Source: Pseudarthrobacter enclensis
Lineage (GTDB): Bacteria; Actinomycetota; Actinomycetes; Actinomycetales; Micrococcaceae
Reading direction: 5' to 3'
Length of the DNA stretch: 64,000 bases
NCBI RefSeq assembly: GCF_001457025.1
Contig: NZ_KQ758602.1
Coordinates: 62,001-126,000, forward strand
This document shows positions 24,230 through 32,259 of this stretch, one piece after another. Under the pieces are notes generated by a model. That model saw only the letters and a list, made by a program, of their open reading frames with translations, had not been told where the DNA came from and ran no database searches. Position 1 is the stretch's first letter. Each line of letters opens with the position of its first letter. Made by a program: the position numbers and the translations under genes.

Positions 24230-25995
24230 GCACCCGCCCCGACCTGAACTTCGATTACTCGCCCTGGACCTTCTGGGCCGGCGCGTCCGCCCCGCAGCAG
24301 GAGGCGCAGCTGGAACGGCAGCGGGCCCTCGCCGGGCACGCCGCCATCACCATCGGGGACCGGGCCTACGTGTCCGCCCTTGCCATGGTGGACCCGGACA
24401 GCCTGTCCCTCGGCGACGAATCGCTCATCGCGGCCCACGCGTACCTGACCGGGGACCTGCGGATCGGCAGTAACTGCACGGTCAACGCCTTCACCGTTGT
24501 CCGCGGCACTGTGGGCATGGGTGACGGGGTCCGCATCGGCGCCCACACCTCCATCCTGGGCTTCAACCACTCCATGGACCCGTCCGAACCCGTGTTCCGG
24601 CAGCCGCTCACCAGCAAGGGGATCATCCTGGGCGACGACGTCTGGATCGGGTCCAACGCGGTGCTGCTGGACGGGGTGACGGTCGGCTCGCATGCGGTGA
24701 TCGCCGCCGGCGCCCTCGTTACCAAGGACGTCCCGGACTGGGCCGTGGTGGGCGGCAACCCGGCCCGGTTCATCCGGGACAGGAGGGCCCCGCGCAAGGA
24801 CGCCGCCGTGCCGGGCGGCCAGGCAGCGGGAAGGCCCGGCGGTGTCCTGCAGCAGGACGCGGCCTCCAGCGGCGCAGCGCTCCGCGAACGGCTCGCAGCC
24901 TTCGCGGACACGGCACGCCGGGAGGCCGCGGACATTATGGCCCGTTCATGGCAGCATTACGCGTCCGGGACGGACGGTTTCGGCGAAGGCCGCTATGTGG
25001 ACCGGCCCGGTGCCCCGGCAACAGTCCGGGCCCATTGCGACGCCATCGAAATCGCAGACCTCCTCCTCCGAACCGCGCCGCCGCAGCTCAGCCGGGACGG
25101 GCACCGTGACCGGTTGCTGTCGCTGCAGGACCCCCGGACCGGCCTCGTTCCTGAATACGGGCCGGACGGGCTGCCCCTCCCGGCGGACCTCGAGTTCGGC
25201 CGGGGGCCCGCCACGTACCACGTGCTCTCCGTGGGATACGCCCTGGACCTGCTCGGCGGCGGGTTCAAGCACCCCATTCACGCGGTGGCCGGGACCGGCC
25301 CGGCGGACCTGATGGCCCGGCTGAACGCGCTCCCGTGGCGCAAGGAAGCCTGGGAATCCGGCGCCTGGGTGGATGCCTGGGGCACGGCGGAGTACTGGAA
25401 CCTTTCCCGGCAAACGTCGGCCGGCACCAGCAGCGCACCAAGGACGGCGGACACCCTGGACGCGCTCTTCGGATGGCTCCTCACACGGGTCAACAGCGCC
25501 GCGGGAACGTGGGGAACACCTGCGTCCGACACCCGGCTCAAGGTGGTCAACGGCTACTACCGCCTGACGCGCGGGACCTTCGCCCAGTTCGGCCTGCCGG
25601 TCCCGCACCCGGAAAAACTCATCGACACGGTCCTCGGGCACGGGGCGGATCCCCGCTACTTCGCCGACGGACGGCAGAACGCCTGCAACGTGCTGGATGT
25701 GGCGCATCCCCTCTGGCTCGCCCGGAAACAGTCGATGCATCGGGAGGCCGATATCGAGGCCTGGGCCGCCGGCCAACTGGACCATGCCCTCTCGCAGTGG
25801 CGTCCCGGGCAGGGCATGGCGTTCAGCACGGCCCCTGAGAGCGGGGAGCAGAACCTGCCCGGACTGCAGGGAACGGAGATGTGGCTCAGCATCATCTGGT
25901 ACCTGGCCGACCTCCTGGGCCACTCGGAATCCCTGGGCTACCGTCCGCGTGGAGTGCACCGGCCGGAGCCGGCCCTCCTGCTGCCCACCCTGTAG
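24226..25995 (+). CDS. Fusion of a hexapeptide-repeat acyltransferase and a C-terminal alpha-toroid-like domain
   Basis: 589 aa. Residues 1-185 are a left-handed beta-helix transferase of the maltose/xenobiotic acetyltransferase type: hexapeptide rungs (IGSNCTVNAF, MGDGVRIGAH), the active-site His region GFNHSM, and GDDVWIGSNAVLLDGVTVG then GGNPARFIRD. After a Gly/Ala/Arg linker, residues about 215-589 form an all-alpha region with Trp/Gly-rich helix ends (GAWVDAWGTAEYWN, DTRLKVVNGYYRL, GRQNACNVLDVAHPLWLAR) resembling (alpha/alpha)6 sugar enzymes. The C-terminal part has no clear catalytic assignment. GTG start, coupled to the isomerase gene. A role in modifying or de-modifying an acylated sugar is inference. 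Confidence 0.75.
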   Translation: MSTRPDLNFDYSPWTFWAGASAPQQEAQLERQRALAGHAAITIGDRAYVSALAMVDPDSLSLGDESLIAAHAYLTGDLRIGSNCTVNAFTVVRGTVGMGDGVRIGAHTSILGFNHSMDPSEPVFRQPLTSKGIILGDDVWIGSNAVLLDGVTVGSHAVIAAGALVTKDVPDWAVVGGNPARFIRDRRAPRKDAAVPGGQAAGRPGGVLQQDAASSGAALRERLAAFADTARREAADIMARSWQHYASGTDGFGEGRYVDRPGAPATVRAHCDAIEIADLLLRTAPPQLSRDGHRDRLLSLQDPRTGLVPEYGPDGLPLPADLEFGRGPATYHVLSVGYALDLLGGGFKHPIHAVAGTGPADLMARLNALPWRKEAWESGAWVDAWGTAEYWNLSRQTSAGTSSAPRTADTLDALFGWLLTRVNSAAGTWGTPASDTRLKVVNGYYRLTRGTFAQFGLPVPHPEKLIDTVLGHGADPRYFADGRQNACNVLDVAHPLWLARKQSMHREADIEAWAAGQLDHALSQWRPGQGMAFSTAPESGEQNLPGLQGTEMWLSIIWYLADLLGHSESLGYRPRGVHRPEPALLLPTL

Positions 25996-26017
25996 GCCTG
26001 GCGTCGCGCACGGAACT

Positions 26018-26033
26018 GTTCATTGAATGAAAA
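26018..26033 (+). promoter_or_regulatory. IclR-type palindrome upstream of the quercetinase gene
   Basis: GTTCATTGAATGAAAA contains the near-perfect palindrome TTCAT-TGA-ATGAA, followed by CCGG. The same AAA(A)CCGG tail follows the copies before GH43 and the nucleoside hydrolase gene. It sits 75 nt upstream of ATG 26108, in the 112-nt gap after the acyltransferase fusion gene. Confidence 0.62.
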
Positions 26034-26107
26034 CCGGTGCTGACGAGGAGACTGGACGTGCGTCATGCTGTGGGGAACCCACATCACAGCCTGGAAAGAA
26101 GGAACCG

Positions 26108-27178
26108 ATGTCCCTCAGCGTGGAGGAAATGAACCGGCAACTCCCGGTGGCGAATGCGTTGCCGGGCGAGGCCGTCCCGTACTACATGGCCTCCGGCGAG
26201 GGTGCGCGGTACGAGATCAATGGCCAGCTGGTCACGGTGATCGCCCGGGCGGCGGACACCGGCGGCATCTTCAGCGCCGCCTATATTTCCGGCGGCATGG
26301 GCGCAGAGTCCCCGTTCGTCAGCCACAGCATCGAACACAAAACCCTGTACGTCTTTGACGGCATCCTGCACGTCTGGCTGCCGGGAGAGAGCCGCATCCT
26401 CACGCCGGGCGATTCTGTGGTCATCCCGCCGAACACCCCGCACGCCTACCGGATGGCCAGCCACTACACCCGCTTCCTGAACTGGATGACCCCCGGTGGC
26501 GGCGAGGCGTACTACGAGCGCGTGGGAACCCCCATTGATTCGCACGTCCCGCCCGTCCGCCCCGGGCACCGGGCCAGCCCGCAGGAGCAGGCCGAGGTGG
26601 GCGCGGAGTTCGGCATCACGTTCCCGGACGTGGAACGCGTGGCGCCGTCGTTCAAGCACGACGCCGGGCTGCCGCCAACGCAGAGCCCCTACTTCCTCAG
26701 CGCCGGCGAGGGTGAGCGGCTGGTCAGCTACCAGACCATGTTCACCTACCTCTCCCGGCCGGCCAACACGGGGTCCAACTACTTCGCGGTACACACCAAG
26801 GGCGCCAAGACGCCGTACATCCCCCTGCACTTCCACTCGGAACATACGGAGAACTTCCTGTGCACCGAGGGGCGCATGTGGCTCTACGCCAACGGCCGGG
26901 AAATGCTGCTGACCAAGGGCGACTTCGTGCACGCCCCCGCCGGGACCATCCATTCCTTCGCGTTTGATGCGCACAACACCCAGATGGTGGGGTTCCTGAC
27001 ACCGTCCGTCTTCAACGGCTTCTTCGAGTACTTCAACAAGCCCACGGATGACTACATGTACACCGAGGGCGGCGAACCGTACATGGACATGGAAGGCTTC
27101 GGCCGGGCGCAGGCGGAGATGGACCTGACCGTCGTCGGGCCCCCGCCCCAGCGCCGCGCAGCCCTGGACATCCCCTAA
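26108..27178 (+). CDS. Quercetin 2,3-dioxygenase-type bicupin
   Basis: 356 aa with two cupin domains (about 40-130 and 220-310). The enzyme type opens the flavonol C-ring with release of CO. The C-terminal cupin keeps a full 3-His-1-Glu metal site: His241, His243, Glu248 (HFHSEHTENF) and His282 (GTIHSF). The N-terminal cupin aligns with Val71, His73, Lys78 and His112 at the equivalent places, so two ligands are lost. Bacillus QdoI has metals in both domains, Aspergillus quercetinase only in the N-terminal one. AAGGAA precedes ATG 26108; the frame upstream to 26027 is not needed. It is the best pointer to flavonol use in this island; activity on another substrate cannot be excluded. Confidence 0.83.
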   Translation: MSLSVEEMNRQLPVANALPGEAVPYYMASGEGARYEINGQLVTVIARAADTGGIFSAAYISGGMGAESPFVSHSIEHKTLYVFDGILHVWLPGESRILTPGDSVVIPPNTPHAYRMASHYTRFLNWMTPGGGEAYYERVGTPIDSHVPPVRPGHRASPQEQAEVGAEFGITFPDVERVAPSFKHDAGLPPTQSPYFLSAGEGERLVSYQTMFTYLSRPANTGSNYFAVHTKGAKTPYIPLHFHSEHTENFLCTEGRMWLYANGREMLLTKGDFVHAPAGTIHSFAFDAHNTQMVGFLTPSVFNGFFEYFNKPTDDYMYTEGGEPYMDMEGFGRAQAEMDLTVVGPPPQRRAALDIP

Positions 27179-27183
27179 ACCCA

Positions 27184-27244
27184 CATCCATTGCTCCGTAA
27201 CTGCCGTTTTGAGCGCTCAAAAGGGCAGTTACGGAGCAGTCGAT
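27184..27244 (+). repeat. Palindromic repeat unit, copy A
   Basis: The 48-bp core 27191-27238 is palindromic except for one G/G mismatch: arms TGCTCCGTAACTGCC and GGCAGTTACGGAGCA around a central TTTTGAGC/GCTCAAAA. It is flanked by CATCCAT and GTCGAT. Copy B (18414-18474) is the same unit inverted, with CC/GG in the arms changed to GG/CC. It sits in a convergent gap, 16 nt before a terminator. Confidence 0.85.
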
Positions 27245-27260
27245 GGGGTTGGACATGGTG

Positions 27261-27294
27261 AAGGCCCGGACTTCCAAAAGGAAATCCGGGCCTT
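27261..27294. terminator. Terminator between the quercetinase and DUF3500 genes
   Basis: AAGGCCCGGA-C-TTCC (27261-27275) pairs with GGAA-A-TCCGGGCCTT (27280-27294) across AAAA. The stem sequence is nearly that of the terminator at 18371-18401, which also neighbours a palindromic repeat. It can serve both convergent genes. Confidence 0.8.
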
Positions 27295-27301
27295 CTGTGC
27301 T

Positions 27302-28534
27302 CTAGCGGCCCTGCCTCACCAGTTCGCGGCCGTAGTCGTTGCCGTTGGGGGTGCGGACAACGGTGTGCATGTGGAACGGGGCGGGTTCGTCGTTGCCGAG
27401 GAACACCCCGGTGTGGTGGTCCAGTTCCAGCACCACCACCGGGCTCTGGAGGCGGAAGTAGAAGGCCTCATCGCCCTCCCAGCCGCCGATCCAGCTGAAG
27501 AAGGTTTCCCCGTGGTGTTCCCGGATTTCCCGGTGCCGGGCAGCGCGGGGGCCATCCGGCAGGTAGGCGATGAAGTCGTCCACCAGGGCGTCCAGCAGGT
27601 CACGGGCTTCCCGGGGCATGCCCGCCACCAGGATTCCCTCGTACGGGATGACCCTGTTGTCCTGGAAGCAGCCGCCCAGGTGCCGTTCGTCGCCGGCATG
27701 GAGCCGACCTTCGGGCATCCCCGGGTCCACCATGGACGGGTAGGTAACGGCACGGGCGCGCAGGTCCGCCGGCAGCGCGCCCATCAGCCGCCGGGCCAGG
27801 GCGATGCGTTCCTTGAAGACCTTCACGCCCCGGTGCGGGCCGTCGTCGATCCCGTCCGGCTCGGCACCCATGAAGACGGGCGAGATCACCAGCTGCGTGC
27901 CGGCCACCAGGCAGTTCAGCGCAGCATGGTGGCCAAAGAGCTGCCACCCCCACGGTTCGGTCTCGGAGGGTTCGCCGTAGAGGGCAAAGTTGTAGCTGAA
28001 TTCGTTCATGAGCAGCGGCAGCTCCACCAAATCCCCCAGGAAGCCGTTAATGCGCATCAGGTTCCGCACCAGCTCAAACCCGGCGGGGCTTAGCGAAGCC
28101 TCCACCACGCCAAGAATTGCGTCGCGGACCGGAGCATCAAGCTCATCCAGCCTCAGCCCGGTGTCGTGCTGCATGAACTCCGGGTTGGCCCAGCTCTGCC
28201 ACTCCTGCGCATCCACCGCGTAGCGGAGCGTCCGGGCCTGGGCCGGTGCCAGGGCACCGAGCAGCTTGCGGGCAGCGGCGGCCATGTCCCCCGTCGGCGC
28301 CTCTTCCCCGGGCTGCGCGGGAGCCAGCGGGAACAGGCCTTCGCGGCGGACACCGTCGTTTGTGATGCCGGTGAACGGTTGCGGGTAGAGCTTCCGCCAG
28401 CCCTCGATCATGGGCCCCGCGAAGGAATCGGCAGTGGCATGTTCGGCGTATTCGCGGGCGGTCAGGCCCCGGATCTCCGCCACCCGCGGGTGGTCCGAAG
28501 CGAAGAGGAAGTCACGGAAGGACGGCGCTGACAC
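27302..28534 (-). CDS. DUF3500 family protein
   Basis: 410 aa. FTGITNDGVRREGLFPL, VDAQEWQSWANPE, NLMRINGFLGDL, EPWGWQLFGHHAALNCLV and SPVFMGAEP are the DUF3500 hallmarks; the C-terminal FHMHTVVRTPNGNDYG keeps paired histidines. Function is unknown; conserved His/Trp/Glu residues suggest an enzyme. The GTG at 28534 has AGGAG at ideal spacing and overlaps the end of the hydroxylase gene by 23 nt; the frame to 28645 lies inside that gene. As the last gene of a hydrolase, FAH, hydroxylase, DUF3500 run it probably acts in the same aromatic pathway. Confidence 0.85.
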   Translation of the reverse strand: MSAPSFRDFLFASDHPRVAEIRGLTAREYAEHATADSFAGPMIEGWRKLYPQPFTGITNDGVRREGLFPLAPAQPGEEAPTGDMAAAARKLLGALAPAQARTLRYAVDAQEWQSWANPEFMQHDTGLRLDELDAPVRDAILGVVEASLSPAGFELVRNLMRINGFLGDLVELPLLMNEFSYNFALYGEPSETEPWGWQLFGHHAALNCLVAGTQLVISPVFMGAEPDGIDDGPHRGVKVFKERIALARRLMGALPADLRARAVTYPSMVDPGMPEGRLHAGDERHLGGCFQDNRVIPYEGILVAGMPREARDLLDALVDDFIAYLPDGPRAARHREIREHHGETFFSWIGGWEGDEAFYFRLQSPVVVLELDHHTGVFLGNDEPAPFHMHTVVRTPNGNDYGRELVRQGR

Positions 28535-30311
28535 GGGTGCTCCTGGTCTCATCGATGGAAGATGCAAGGCGGGTTTCCGGGGTCCACCCCGCGGCAACGG
28601 GTAACGCGGCCGCGGCAGCCGCGGCGGCGTTGCCCCGCCAGGCAACGTGCTGGTCCGGCCGGACCAGCACGGCGTTGGCTCCCCATACCTGTGAAAGGTG
28701 CGTCCCGTCGTCGGAAGGGCCGACGGCGGCGATGGTCACCGGGATGCCCTGCCGGGCTCCGGCCTCCCGTACCGGCGCAAAAGCGTCGTCCGCGGGCACC
28801 CCGTCCAAGGAACCGGCGTCGACCAGCAGGGTGAACCCGGCCCCCAGGGCGTCGTACAGGGAGAAGGACTCCGCCAGCCAGGCGTGCGGCAGCAGGGCAC
28901 CCGGGGCGGCGGACGGGACGTAACGGATGGGATGCTCGGCCGGGCCGGCCGGACCGTCCGGCAGCACCACCGGAGAGCTGCCGTAGGCGTAGCCGAGCAC
29001 CAGGCCCAAAGAGTCGAACTCGCTTTGCTTGACGGCCAGCGCCGCGCGGGCTTCACGCCGTGCAGCATCGCCGGCCGGGCCGGAAAGTGCCAGGTCCGGG
29101 TCAGCGAAATGGTACGCCAGGGCCTTGCCGTTCTCCGCGGCGTCGCTGATGGTGCGGGCGGCCACCGGCCGGCGTTCGGCACCGTAGCTGGCCAGCAGGT
29201 CCGGACCCGCCCACCCCTGGAGGGTCGCGGCGAGCTTCCAGGCCAGGTTGGCGGCGTCGCCAATGCAGGTGTTGAAGCCGTGGCCGCCCCACGGCGGGTT
29301 GAGGTGGGCGGCGTCGCCCACCAGGAAGACGTTGCCGCGGCTGTACTCCGGAGCCAGCAGCATGCGGGCAGTCCACGGGTCCGTGGCCAGTACGTCGACG
29401 TCCACGTCACTGCCCACCAGTTGCCGGACCATCGCACGGGCGTCACCGGTGGTGACGGTGACGGAAGGGTCCACGCCCTGGACGATGGCCCACCAGGTGC
29501 CGTCTAGGTCCATGGGCCCCACCATGCCCGACGTCTCCGAACCCACCACCCAGTACTGCACCGCGGGGTCCAGTCTGATCGCCGAAGCCAGTGATTCCGA
29601 GCGGAAGAGGATGCTGATGTTGGACAGCGCCGCGGACCCGCCCTCCAGCCGCAAACCGAGGCTGCGGCGCACGGCGGAGGAGCCGCCGTCGGCACCGACC
29701 ACGTAATCGGCCGCGATGGTGCGCGGGGCACCCGAGGCGTCAGCGATGACGACGTCGGCCGCCGGCGCAGCGGCCCCCGCACCGGAGCCCCCGCCCACCT
29801 CGGCGGCTGCAAGCTGTGTGACGGTCCAGCCGGTCACGAACGTCACCAGCGGATTCTCCGCTGCGGCGGCCCGGAGGACTTCCTCCAGCACGGGCTGCGG
29901 GACCTGCTGGCCGCATTCCGGCTGGGGGCCGTAGCGGCCAGGGACCAGTTGGAACGCGTTCCGGAACCGGCGCAGCTCATGCGCGGCCGGACCGGTGAGT
30001 CCGGTGCAGAAGATGACGTCCTGGGCGTAGTCCACCGGCAGCGGCGAAGCCTCCCGGAGTGCGCCGGCGAGCCCCAGCCGCCGCAGGTGCGTCATGGTGC
30101 GGGCGTTGGTGGTCTTGGCCCGCGGACGGGTGTGGTCCACCACGGCCCGGGGTTCAATGACGGTGCTGGCGATGCCACAGGAAGCCAGGTCCAGGGCCAG
30201 GAACAGTCCGCTGGGACCGCCGCCGGCGATGAGGACCTGGGCCACCTCCGGGATGTCCGCCGCCTCCGTGACGGGAAAAGTGCGGGGTAACCCGCGTGGA
30301 CGGGCACTCAT
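28512..30311 (-). CDS. FAD-dependent aromatic hydroxylase (PheA/TfdB family)
   Basis: 599 aa. FAD-binding GGGPSG is at residues 30-35; VVGADGGSSAVRR is the second dinucleotide motif; FLVGDAAHLNPPWGGHGFN is the GD motif. The C-terminal about 150 residues form a thioredoxin-like domain as in phenol hydroxylase and MhpA. It would hydroxylate a phenolic ring at the expense of NAD(P)H. ATG 30311 overlaps the FAH stop as TGATG; the upstream frame to 30668 is within the FAH gene. In the flavonol model it may hydroxylate the phloroglucinol-type product; this is inference. Confidence 0.88.
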   Translation of the reverse strand: MSARPRGLPRTFPVTEAADIPEVAQVLIAGGGPSGLFLALDLASCGIASTVIEPRAVVDHTRPRAKTTNARTMTHLRRLGLAGALREASPLPVDYAQDVIFCTGLTGPAAHELRRFRNAFQLVPGRYGPQPECGQQVPQPVLEEVLRAAAAENPLVTFVTGWTVTQLAAAEVGGGSGAGAAAPAADVVIADASGAPRTIAADYVVGADGGSSAVRRSLGLRLEGGSAALSNISILFRSESLASAIRLDPAVQYWVVGSETSGMVGPMDLDGTWWAIVQGVDPSVTVTTGDARAMVRQLVGSDVDVDVLATDPWTARMLLAPEYSRGNVFLVGDAAHLNPPWGGHGFNTCIGDAANLAWKLAATLQGWAGPDLLASYGAERRPVAARTISDAAENGKALAYHFADPDLALSGPAGDAARREARAALAVKQSEFDSLGLVLGYAYGSSPVVLPDGPAGPAEHPIRYVPSAAPGALLPHAWLAESFSLYDALGAGFTLLVDAGSLDGVPADDAFAPVREAGARQGIPVTIAAVGPSDDGTHLSQVWGANAVLVRPDQHVAWRGNAAAAAAAALPVAAGWTPETRLASSIDETRSTRVSAVLP

Positions 30312-31198
30312 CAGGCACGGCTCCGCAGGGAAGTGCCACCCACGGGGGTGGTCAGGGTGCCCAGCTTCTCGATTTCCACCTGAACGTTGTCGCCGGGCTG
30401 CAGCAGCCACTGCGGGGTGCGGGCGTAGCCCACCCCTTCCGGTGTCCCGGTGGCGATGATGTCCCCGGGGTGCAGCGTGAAGGTTTCGCTGATCAGGGAG
30501 ATGATGGCCGGGACGCTGAAGATCATGTCCCGGGTGTTGCCGTTCTGGGCTTCGATGCCGTTGACGAGGGTCCGGACCTGGAGTCCGTCGCGCAGGTCGC
30601 CCACCTCGTCGCGGCTGACCAGGGGGCCCAGGGGGCCGCTGAAGTCGCCGTTCTTGCCCAGGGTCCACTGCGAGGTCAGCTTCTGTGCCCGGCGGGACGT
30701 GATGTCGTTGAATGTGGAATATCCAAAGACGGAGTCCGCGGCCGTGGCTTCATCCGCCGATTCCACCCGGCGGCCGATGTACGCAGCCACTTCACCTTCC
30801 CAGTCCAGTCCGTCCTCGCCGGCCGGGACGGGAACGGGGACGCCGCCTACGGACAGGGACGCCGTCCAGCGGGCAAACAGGGTGGGGTACGGCGGAAGTT
30901 CCTGGTCCTTGAAACTGCCTTCGGCCACATGTGCCTTGTAGTTCAGCCCCACACAGATCACCCGGGCCGACGCGGGGACCAGCGGCACCTCGGCGACCGT
31001 TCCGCGCTCCAGCCAGGGGCCGGCGTCGGACGCCTCTTCCGCACCGGGCAGCTGGGCGGACACCAGGCCGGCGGCCTTGTCCTGCCAGCCCTGGGGGTCG
31101 GCCCAGAAGTCGGTGACGGGGGCCAGCGGGAGGACGCGGGAGCCGGTGAGGGCTGCCGCCCAGGGTCCGCCGAGGTGGGTGATGCCGATGAACTGCAT
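30311..31198 (-). CDS. Fumarylacetoacetate hydrolase family protein
   Basis: 295 aa. ICVGLNYKAHVAE, PTLFARWTASL, DWEGEVAAYIGRR (metal-binding Glu residues), GYSTFNDITSRRAQ and ATGTPEGVGYA are the FAH superfamily landmarks (fumarylpyruvate hydrolase, homoprotocatechuate isomerase/decarboxylase and relatives). It cleaves or isomerises a ring-fission product. It is coupled by TGATG to the hydroxylase gene and preceded by GAAAGG. It probably handles the open-chain product in the same aromatic route. Confidence 0.9.
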   Translation of the reverse strand: MQFIGITHLGGPWAAALTGSRVLPLAPVTDFWADPQGWQDKAAGLVSAQLPGAEEASDAGPWLERGTVAEVPLVPASARVICVGLNYKAHVAEGSFKDQELPPYPTLFARWTASLSVGGVPVPVPAGEDGLDWEGEVAAYIGRRVESADEATAADSVFGYSTFNDITSRRAQKLTSQWTLGKNGDFSGPLGPLVSRDEVGDLRDGLQVRTLVNGIEAQNGNTRDMIFSVPAIISLISETFTLHPGDIIATGTPEGVGYARTPQWLLQPGDNVQVEIEKLGTLTTPVGGTSLRSRA

Positions 31199-31250
31199 GG
31201 GTGGCCTTTCAGGTCAGGGGCCGGGCAGGAAGCTGCCGCGGCGTTGCACG

Positions 31251-32138
31251 TCAGGGCCGCGCGTGGCGGCGGAGGAAGTCGAGGGTGGCGGCGGTGGCCT
31301 GTTCGGCGGCTTCGGTGCCGCCGTCCGGGAGTGACCACATGTGGTCGGCATCCTCGATCAGGAGGAGTTCGACGGCGGACCCGGCGCCTTCCAGCGCCGC
31401 GGCGAGGCCGGCGGATTGTGCTGCCGGGACGAACCGGTCCGCGGTGCCGTGGATCAGGAGGAAAGGCGGAGCGCCGGCGTGCACGTACGCCAAGGGGCTG
31501 GCGGCCCGGGCAAGGTCCGGGGCGTCGGCCGGCTGGGCGCCGATCAGCAGGGCTTCGCGGGAACCGGGGTCGTCGGCCCGGGCGACGGCGTCGGGCAGGG
31601 CCTGGCTGCCCATCCCCAGCAGGTCCGTGGGCGGGTACCAGGCCACCACCCCGGCTACGCTGGCAACGGTCCCCGTGGCGCCGTCGTCGGATAATTCCGG
31701 TGACCCGCCGGTCAGGCCCACCAGGCTGGCAAGGTGTCCGCCGGCGGAGTCGCCCCAGGCGAAGATCCGGTCCGGATCCACCCCGTGCTCGGCCGCGTGG
31801 TCCCTGAGCCAGCGCACGGCAGCCTTGGCGTCGTGGAGCTGGGCTGGAAAGGTTGCCGTGCCGCTCAGCCGGTAGTCGGCGGAGGCCACCACAAATCCGG
31901 CCGCCACGAGCTGTTCAATGGGGCTGAGGCCGAAGCCGTCCACAGTGGGTCCGAGCGAGGACCGCTCCCCCGTCCGCCAGCCGCCGCCGTGGAAATGCAC
32001 CACGGCGGGGAGCCGGGAGCCACGTCCCGCGGCTGCGGCAGGGGCCGGAAGGTACAGATCCAGCAGGAGCGCCGCTCCGCCGGGGCGCGCGAATTCGATG
32101 CCCCGGAGGACCCGTCCCGCCGTCGTCGTTGACTCCAT
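31251..32138 (-). CDS. Alpha/beta hydrolase (BD-FAE/HSL-like esterase)
   Basis: 295 aa from ATG 32138. The oxyanion motif HGGGW and the nucleophile motif GDSAGG are intact; the acid and His lie in GTADRFVPAAQS and DADHMWS. An in-frame ATG at 32201 would add 21 Ala/Gly-rich residues; neither start has a strong ribosome site. It is the first gene of the four-gene aromatic run and has an IclR-type palindrome upstream. A depside or feruloyl-type esterase would suit the pathway, since quercetinase yields an ester of two aromatic acids; this is inference. Confidence 0.82.
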   Translation of the reverse strand: MESTTTAGRVLRGIEFARPGGAALLLDLYLPAPAAAAGRGSRLPAVVHFHGGGWRTGERSSLGPTVDGFGLSPIEQLVAAGFVVASADYRLSGTATFPAQLHDAKAAVRWLRDHAAEHGVDPDRIFAWGDSAGGHLASLVGLTGGSPELSDDGATGTVASVAGVVAWYPPTDLLGMGSQALPDAVARADDPGSREALLIGAQPADAPDLARAASPLAYVHAGAPPFLLIHGTADRFVPAAQSAGLAAALEGAGSAVELLLIEDADHMWSLPDGGTEAAEQATAATLDFLRRHARP

Positions 32139-32243
32139 GTGTACCGCGCCGTTCTGTCCCGTGGTCCCAGATGACGCGCAGCCCGGTGCGGGCTGCGCCA
32201 TGAATCAACTCTGGGGTATCGGGAACCTGGCGGGCGCGGCCAG

Positions 32244-32259
32244 TTTCACTGATTGGAAA
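32244..32259 (-). promoter_or_regulatory. IclR-type palindrome upstream of the hydrolase-FAH-hydroxylase-DUF3500 run
   Basis: TTTCACTGATTGGAAA on the plus strand (TTTCA-N5-TGGAA). It overlaps the last codons of oleD and lies 43-106 nt upstream of the two possible hydrolase starts. Read toward the gene it ends GTGAAACTGG, similar to the AAACCGG tail of other copies. Confidence 0.62.
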
